Source of the DNA: Symsagittifera roscoffensis
Lineage: Eukaryota > Xenacoelomorpha > Acoela > Convolutidae
DNA length: 64,000 bases
Direction: 5' to 3'
NCBI RefSeq assembly: GCF_963678635.1
Contig: NC_087066.1
Coordinates: 38,259,755 to 38,323,754 of the forward strand
Shown: positions 57,350 to 64,000 of the stretch, one piece after another
Layout: every line of letters begins with the position of its first letter
Numbering within the stretch: position 1 is the first letter of the stretch
Notes under the pieces: model-generated
The model's input: only the letters and a program-made list of their open reading frames with translations
Databases searched by the model: none
What the model was told of the DNA's origin: nothing
Position numbers and translations under genes: made by a program

Positions 57350-60300
57350 AAAGTGCTAGGAATCCCCGATGCAGTGCCAGAATTCCCCAAAGTTCGGCTT
57401 GCTGAGGTGAGGATTTAAGTGTCGGGGATTCCTCGCGAAAATTGTAATTTGCCATTTTACTCATGTAAGCATACGAACGTGGAAACCGGGTTTTTTAGAA
57501 ATGAGGAACCCCAAAGACCACGTCGAAGTAATTTTAATGGGAATCCTACGGCTTGAAATCAGTTTTAAACCGGATTCAAAAACATGGAGCAATGTGGGTT
57601 GTTATTGGAACTTGATGAAAGAATCGGGGAAGCGTCGGTATATGAGGAACCTGAGTTGGGTTAAAGGGTGATTACAAAACTGAGGGAGTTATGAGGTTAA
57701 AGGATGGTAATGGTAATTGGTGATGGGCTTTGTTTTGGAGTCTATATATTCGTCGGGAGTATCTACTGCGGGGTTTTCTATAAATTTTTGTATGTTAAAA
57801 ATTGTTTCGATTGAGTCATCAGAGTGCATGTGGGATGAGTTGGATGAAAAAATGGAAAAAAAGGGAAATCAAATACCAGTGGGAAAACGGAGTCGAGGTC
57901 ATTGATGGAGATGACAGAGTTTTGGCATTGGAGTTTAGAAGGGTTAGCAAAAGATCTGTGGAGAGATCTGATTTGGTAGCTCCTTGTGGCCTAAAATCAT
58001 TATCGCTTTGAGAACAAAAATTAACTCTATGAGCTTATTGTTTGATTTGTTCAAAAATTTTGTCTGATTTGTGTAGTTGATAAGCGATATGAGAAATTGG
58101 GCTTCATAGTACTTGATTGTTTTGAGACGTGATCCTAACGAGATGGTTGTTCTCTAGTTTTTGTGTGGAATTGTTTGTAATTGGTGTTGGTTTAGTGAAC
58201 TGTCTGAGCTGTGTGAATGTAACGGTGCTGTATGTTTATATGTGTGTTGTTTTGTGGGCTTTCATATGTGCTTTAGTTTTGTTGATAATTTTTTGTTAAC
58301 ATGTTTGTCTAGTAGTACTTTATTTATTGAAGGAAAAATCCAAAAAACCTACAATTATTATTCAAGCTACGCTTCCTTGTCTGTTTACTTCTGTACGAAT
58401 TGCACACGTGTTGTATGTTGGAGCGGAATAGAGGCATATTTTTTTCTCCGTTGAGGTAAAAATAGTTTGATATCTTCAAGATATTCACTAAAATCTTGTG
58501 CGTAGATATCTGAAAAACCGGCTGTTTCATTGGGTTTCATTAGAAGTTTTTTTAGGTTTCGATCTATTGCCTGTCGTTGTATTGTATCCATTTAAATGAG
58601 AAGTTCCTAAAATTGTTGGGTTTTGATCTGATGTTGTAAATAGGATTGTGAGTAAGTTCTTACTGATTGCATATCAATATTGCGGTTTCTGGCTTTTGCG
58701 CGTATAGTTACAGGTGGAAATTACTTTAGTGATGGCATCGTTGTGGGGTATGGTGTATGGAGATAGTATTTATCTTTTTTGAGATTTAATTGTACTAGGT
58801 TGCATCTATATTCTGATCCACATAAGACGGCGGGATCCCAAGCATTTGTGCGTCGTGAGAATTGTCGACAAAATGAACCTTTTTTTCAGAAAACAAAACT
58901 ATTCGCTGAGAGCACCGCTTGTCTGCAAGGACGTATAAAAGTGACTTTTTTGAAGCTTGAATTTCTAAGCCACAAAGAATTGCTCCAAAAAAGTGTGATT
59001 TATTAGTGATAGTTCTTGAAGACGTGTACTATCAGGATTTTCTGAAAGGAGTTTGCGACGTATTTGTTCATTGTTTTTATAGATTGGGACTGGTTTGTAA
59101 GGTTTTTCATCGTCTCTGGTTTGATTCGTGTCGGCCTCATTAATGATAAGTTTTCCTGTTTTCATATCATACCCTTTATTTTATTAAACTAGAGTTTGGG
59201 AATATTGGCTTTTAAACAGGGGTTTGCAAAATTTGCATGCGAATTGGGTTTTCGGTTTATTTGTTATTTTACTTGTTATTTTATTTTAATAACTTTTTGT
59301 GTTTTTAAAAAGATTTTAAGCTGTTTTTGCTCTATGGGGTTTACTTGATCAAATGGTATAGATTCTAGAAAGTTTTCTTATGAAAATTGATAATTTGTGC
59401 TTGGATTTTAGCGACTTGAAAAATTATGCAGGCCTTTTCAGAGAGCCAACCAAATTTTGCCCCTGTACCAGTTGTTTTGCCTGTGTACTAGTTGTTTTCT
59501 CAAATCAAAAACAATTTTTATTGATCAGCTAGATGGGTCATTTATGCCAAAGTTCAGCTAGATGGGTCATTTTTTTCTTGTTTGATCAGCTAGATGGGTC
59601 ATTTATGCCAAAATGAGGTATTAAATTTGTATCGAGGAGATCATAAATTAATCGTCTATGTGCGCCATGATAGGGATAGTTATCGTCAAATAGTGTTTGT
59701 CCTTGACTTTTTTCAAGTTGATGTTGATGTTGATGCGTGTACGAGCTTCTTCTTTAATTTTGACTCAATCTAAACTTGGTAGTTCGCTTTGCAAGTTTCA
59801 GTTTCAAAAAATAATAAACTTAAAAAATTACTAAGGTTTTGTAATTCGTGATCAAATCTATTTTTGTTACCCCTTGAAACTTGTGAACAGTGTACTTTCT
59901 TTTCATATAATTTTGTTGCAAGGAGTTCTTGTGCTGATAGATTGTCGGTAAACGTTCATTCTAAATGAGCTAAAAGGTAAAAGATATTTAGTTTTGGTAC
60001 TAATAAAAGATACATGTATATGATAATCCTGAAGAGGGACTGTAAAAAGATGTAAAACCAATTTTGTTATATCTGTCGTTTTTATATATTAGTTCAGTAG
60101 AATTTAATAGAGGGGGTAAAACTTTTACTGTAATTACTGGTTGATACAATGATAGTCGAGTAATTATGGGAATATTTAACTGTAATCTTGGGATAGTATT
60201 TGGATGTTATGGTCTTGTATATCTTGGTGAAAGTCGCGTCGATTTTGTAATCGGTTTAATGCAAAATTTGAAGTCGAGTTCTATCTAAATGTGGAATAAA

Positions 60301-61170
60301 TAATGAGGGAGTTGCTTCAAAAGAGTTCCAATCAAGCATTGATGGTTTAGTAGTGTTCTGTAACTTTTGATATCTAGTGTTTAAAATTTGTTGTAAGCTT
60401 ATTGGAAAAGTGCATAAGTTTGCTAGACTTGTTTTTGAAGGTTATGATAGTAGTAAAAATGTTTTTGGGAGAGGTGATGATGCTGTTCCTCATGAAATCT
60501 TGATTCAGTCTTACAGTAAATTTGGTTCACCGTGCGGATGATGATAGTTCGTCCAATACGGTGGTCTTTGGGAAGGTGTTGGGGGATTAAACGAGTTTTA
60601 TCTTATCAGTGCAGAAGTTGGGGTTGAACCTAAAAAATCTGATGGTATGTTTGGTGTATATGGTAGTGAATTTATATTCTGAATTGTGAGAGTAGATGCT
60701 ACAGTGCTTCTCTGCGGGGTTGATGAGGTTGATGGTTCGGATGGTGAGCTAATATTGAATTGAACTTTTGCTGTTGTTAATTTCCTATTTCTTCTTCAGT
60801 GAATTATTTGTCTATCGATTGTTGTTTCTTGTGATTGGTGTAGACAATGATGTCTTGTTCTGCTTAAATCTTGAGGCAGTATTGGGCAAATTTCATAAGT
60901 TTGTTCGTATTGTGGTTCACTAATGGTGCATTCTAATGTGCTGTGGTCAATAGTTCTGATAGTCGTGCTTGTCGCTCTTCATAAAGGGTTGGTTTTCGAC
61001 GTAAGAAGTTTGGATAAGTTTTTCAAAATTGGTTTGTAGTGTTTTTGGGTTAGTTTTTGTTTGGGGTCTTTAGGTTGGTTTAATTGGTGGAGAGTTTGTT
61101 GTCGGAGTCTGATCAGCAAATTTGAGTTTTTTGTTTTTGTTTGTTTAAGAAGCTATATGGTCTTTGTAAA
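57350..61170 (-). other. Strand-skewed decayed coding-like region, unrecognised
   Basis: The plus strand is strikingly T/G-rich, so the minus strand is A/C-rich as in the sense strand of many retroelements. Short minus frames look protein-like: 58965-59165 (Lys/Glu/Asn-rich, with PVPIYKNNEQIRRKLLSENP) and 58385-58591 (with FSEYLEDIKLFLPQRRKKYA). Another Ser/Pro/Thr-rich stretch lies around 60640-60780. All are separated by stops. No LTRs, RT motif or family signature can be seen. The best guess is an old retroelement or a decayed multi-exon gene. Confidence 0.3.
59521..59613. repeat. Three-unit short tandem repeat
   Basis: CAGCTAGATGGGTCATTT occurs three times with spacing of about 31 and 35 bp, two copies followed by ATGCCAAA. 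Confidence 0.8.
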
Positions 61171-61199
61171 ATTTTTTTGGCTGTCTTTTAATGTGTAGC

Positions 61200-61770
61200 A
61201 GCGAAACCGTTCACTTTGTATTTTATGAGCCGTGTGGGCGGATTATTTAAAAACTCAAAATTATTGCTTCTTTTTCGTTCCATTTTCCGAAAATTTCATC
61301 ATTTTTAAAGCGAACTCTCTAAAACAATGGTGAATTTTTCGAGAAAAAAAATTACCTTGGTTTTAAGTTATTTTAAATTACCAACTCAAACGCCATATAA
61401 AGTAAAAAGTGATCGATTTCGCTTCTAGTTACGCAAAAAATAGGGAAACATAGCCTGTTTCAACCAATTTGGAACGATTTCTATGAGGGGCTCAATTTCC
61501 GCTAACGCGTTACCAGTGCGAAGTAGATTGCGCATTAATTGTCCTAAATTGGTTATATTGCCAATAGATAAACCCTCAATACTTTATGAAAAAATGATCA
61601 CAGATAAAACACTTTTTCAAGTTTGATTTGAGGCCATCAGTACCTTTCGGCTGATATAAAAAAATTACGTCAATTTCAGCTAGTTAAAAAGTCGAAGTTT
61701 GCCTTCAAAAAAAACCATCCCGACCACAAATATTCCATTATTTTCGTTATGAAAGCCGGAGCAATAAAAT
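61200..61770 (-). repeat. C element
   Basis: Minus-oriented copy with ACCAATTTGGAACGATTTCT, the GCTAACGCGTTACCAGTGCG core and a decayed hairpin end near 61745. It faces the plus copy at 61928. Confidence 0.7.
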
Positions 61771-61927
61771 GTTCATTCCGTTATTTTGTTTCAAGAAATC
61801 AAATCATAAGGTATTAAAGTTATCTTATTTGAGAAATTTTTTAATTTCCGATATAAATTATTCAACTGGATAACTCCGTATCCTTGCATTGTAAAAAAGA
61901 GATCGAAAGGTTTCACGCTAAACACAA

Positions 61928-62424
61928 CTGATTTTTCTTCCGATTTTCGAGGAAAATGGAATATTTATGCTCGGTGTGGTTTTTTTTTATTATTAAGTCA
62001 ATTTTCGCCGATCGAAATAATAGTTTTCAACAAAATTTTTTATATCCCATTGAAACCATTGACTTCCCCAGTTCAAAATCAAAAAGATATTTCACCTCCA
62101 ATTATTTTTTGTAGAGTTCTGGTGGTTTGAAAATTGCCAAATCGGCCATGTTCTGACTAATTTAAGCGCGTTTTGAAGAGAGTTTATTCATAAAGCTGAG
62201 GGCTTGTTTATGCGGGGCGAATTATGGCGCCCAACATCATCGTTCCAAATCGATTTGAGGCTATCTAATCGGTCTTTTAATTTCGTACGACTCAAAATTT
62301 TGCACTTTGATATCGTTCAAAGTTTAAAGGTTTTCAATATTTTCTTTTTCCGAAAAAAATATGACATGATTTAGGGGACAATGGAAACATTCAGGGCTTT
62401 GCCCTGGTATACGAACAGTCTTTG
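61928..62424 (+). repeat. C element, long-subfamily core
   Basis: TTCTTCCGATTTTCGAGGAA to CAGGGCTTTGCCCTGGTATA and ACAGTCTTTGT. The terminal hairpin arms are perfectly paired. Confidence 0.75.
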
Positions 62425-63427
62425 TCTTAATTTTGTCGAAAGCAAACGTTTTTTCAGCTCAAATTTTCCTGTCCCATCCGAGAAAAAGAAGGAAGTTTCA
62501 AGTAAGAACCATTTTATTTTCTTCTACGTTGGATTGAGCGTGTATCTTCCTATTATTGAAAATGGGGCAGATTTTTTATTCGGATGCGTTTTAGCTTCTT
62601 TTTCTTTTTGTTTTCTTTTATTTTGTTTTCAACGCAAAATCGTTTGAAATTTTTGGTGTTTGATCTCATTTCGAGCAAATAAGGTGAGCGAGCAGCATTA
62701 AAATAGCTTTAAGCCGTGAAAACCTAGTTTTATTCAATTAAAAATAGTTTTGGAGGTTGATGGCGCCATTTTTGGACTAAAAAACTTTCAAATTTTTTTT
62801 TTCACAATGTGACATTTTTTTGGACTTCTACGATTTTTTTTCGTTTTTCTATTGATTTTTTTTCCAATTTGCCTGTTTACCAATTGGCCTATTTTATTAT
62901 GACTGTCGAATATGGTCGGAACATTCTGTGCTTCTTGCACAGTAACCTGCCGTCTCTCTTTTCATATGCAAATCATTCATACAATTATCGAGCACTATAA
63001 TTTCTTCATAACGCTCGTAATGCTCGTTTGTTTCTTAAACTCACGATGCAAAAAATTTACGGTGGCTACTTTCAATCATCGTACTCAGTATAACTTTCTA
63101 TTCTTCAAAGAGAGATGAATTATGGTCTAAGGACTTTTTAATACGTGTTGTTATTTACTCTATAAGGCTTCAATTAGAAGCAAAACAATATATATTTTTT
63201 GTATAGATCAAATCAAACTTAGAGCAGATGATTTTGGTGGCTAATAATTCACGTGTATCGTAACAGTTTCACGCTGTTTTAACTCGAACAATAACGCTGG
63301 TTTCAAAAACTGAAAGGCTCTGCTTTTCATATATCACGTTTCCTTTGAAATCGAAACGTAATTTGGGAAAATTTTTGACAGCGCGGATTTAATTTACTCC
63401 TTTCTTAAAAAAGAAAAGGAACCAAAA
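62425..63427. other. Spacer and probable 5' flank of the downstream gene
   Basis: AT-rich, no convincing gene; open frames below 90 codons. Just before the start codon lies TCCTTTCTTAAAAAAGAAAA, which could fold. No promoter element can be assigned. Confidence 0.4.
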
Positions 63428-63915
63428 ATGCCGGGTGAAAAAGGTGAGTTTTTATTTTTTTAAATTTTTTACCTTCTAATCTAATCAACTTTTTCATATT
63501 TTTATACCAGAATTACAAAAAGTGTTTGGGTGGTCGCTTAACTAAAACCTAAATTGTTTCATTTAGCATCTCGTCTCGGAGCTTCTTCTGTTGCTGCAAA
63601 AGTTGTGATCGTAACATTCTGTGATATTTATGTTTTAGACAACACGTCGCAGGATACGCACCGAAGTAGCACTTCCGCTATGTCGCAGGCGGGGGGAAGC
63701 GAGTTGCCACCTCTGCCCACGTGGGTAGACAAGGAGTACAAGGGAGTCAAGAAGGAGTTCCATGACATCAGGGGAAAAATTATGGAGGCACAGCCAGATA
63801 GGTTTGTACTTGTTAATATCAAAGGAAGTTTTCTTTTTGCAGAAAAAGCGAAGAGCAGAAATGTTCAATAGCGGACCAACGCGGCAAAAAAAAACACGAT
63901 TATTATGATTTTTAA
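63428..63915 (+). CDS. Small three-exon gene, 83 residues, unknown function
   Basis: Exon 1 63428-63443 (ATG in ACCAAAAATG, donor GTGAGT, phase 1). Exon 2 63639-63801 (acceptor TTATGTTTTAG, donor GTTTGT, phase 2). Exon 3 63843-63915 (acceptor TTTTTGCAG, stop TAA). The 41-bp second intron (63802-63842) is needed to pass an early stop, and all phases agree. The product is hydrophilic: a Ser/Thr-rich start, LPPLPTWVDKEYKGVKKEFH, then a charged Lys/Arg-rich end finishing DYYDF. No signal peptide or membrane segment, no family I recognise. An alternative in-frame acceptor at 63566 would add 24 residues including a hydrophobic stretch. Confidence 0.55.
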
Positions 63916-64000
63916 ACTACCCTATCCAAAAAACTGATCCAATTTCCTGCGCAGCTATTGCCAGGGATGGATTTAGACGAATCCAAAGGATCCGTAAAAA

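Overview
This is an AT-rich animal nuclear sequence, dominated by non-autonomous repeats. Eukaryotic origin is shown by GT-AG introns in two genes, a Ty3/gypsy LTR retrotransposon, hAT-type MITEs and tRNA-derived SINE heads. There is no operon structure. A pelagic tunicate (larvacean) with a repeat-inflated genome would fit: one intron is only 41 bp, the LTR element has a Tor-like feel, and non-autonomous elements are extremely dense. That identification is inference from memory of the families, not something the sequence proves.

Layout. 1-1284: no gene seen. 1285-29665: a large hierarchical repeat array built from three modules. K (about 0.8-1.0 kb) is lysine-rich and gene-like. A has units of about 1.69 kb, four in tandem at 2591-9245 and single partial units later. 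B has units of about 1.34 kb. The order K - linker - A - B(n) - partial B - K recurs (9240-14500, 15825-24003) and continues to 29665. 29666-32385: a cluster of C elements, a hairpin-ended MITE-like family also scattered through the rest of the window and inside A units. 32386-33610: spacer with a large imperfect palindrome.

33611-43689 (minus): one multi-exon flavin-containing monooxygenase gene of the trimethylamine-monooxygenase type. I place six exons with compatible phases. The FAD motif, the FMO signature, the NADPH motif and the distal CTGY motif are all present. Exon 1 carries an in-frame TAA directly before the conserved GGMWNF stretch, so this copy is either a pseudogene, a null allele or a consensus error. 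Its introns are filled with C elements, a truncated hAT MITE, an AT microsatellite and SINE heads.

43690-47044: upstream spacer with long poly-G/poly-C tracts and a C element. 47045-52433: a complete but defective gypsy-type element with two 213-bp LTRs and a 5-bp target duplication. It retains gag, protease, RNase H and integrase remnants but has lost the reverse transcriptase, and it sits inside a C element. 52434-57350: C elements, foldback elements and three hAT-type MITEs, one with an intact 8-bp target duplication. 57350-61170: a strand-skewed, decayed coding-like region on the minus strand, unrecognised. 61200-62424: two C elements in opposite orientation. 63428-63915: a small three-exon gene of 83 codons on the plus strand, function unknown.

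The FMO is the only host gene with a predictable job (NADPH/FAD-dependent N-oxygenation, plausibly trimethylamine to the osmolyte TMAO). The rest is mainly a record of repeat amplification, nested insertion and local tandem duplication. No RNA gene, CRISPR array or prokaryotic regulatory site was found.
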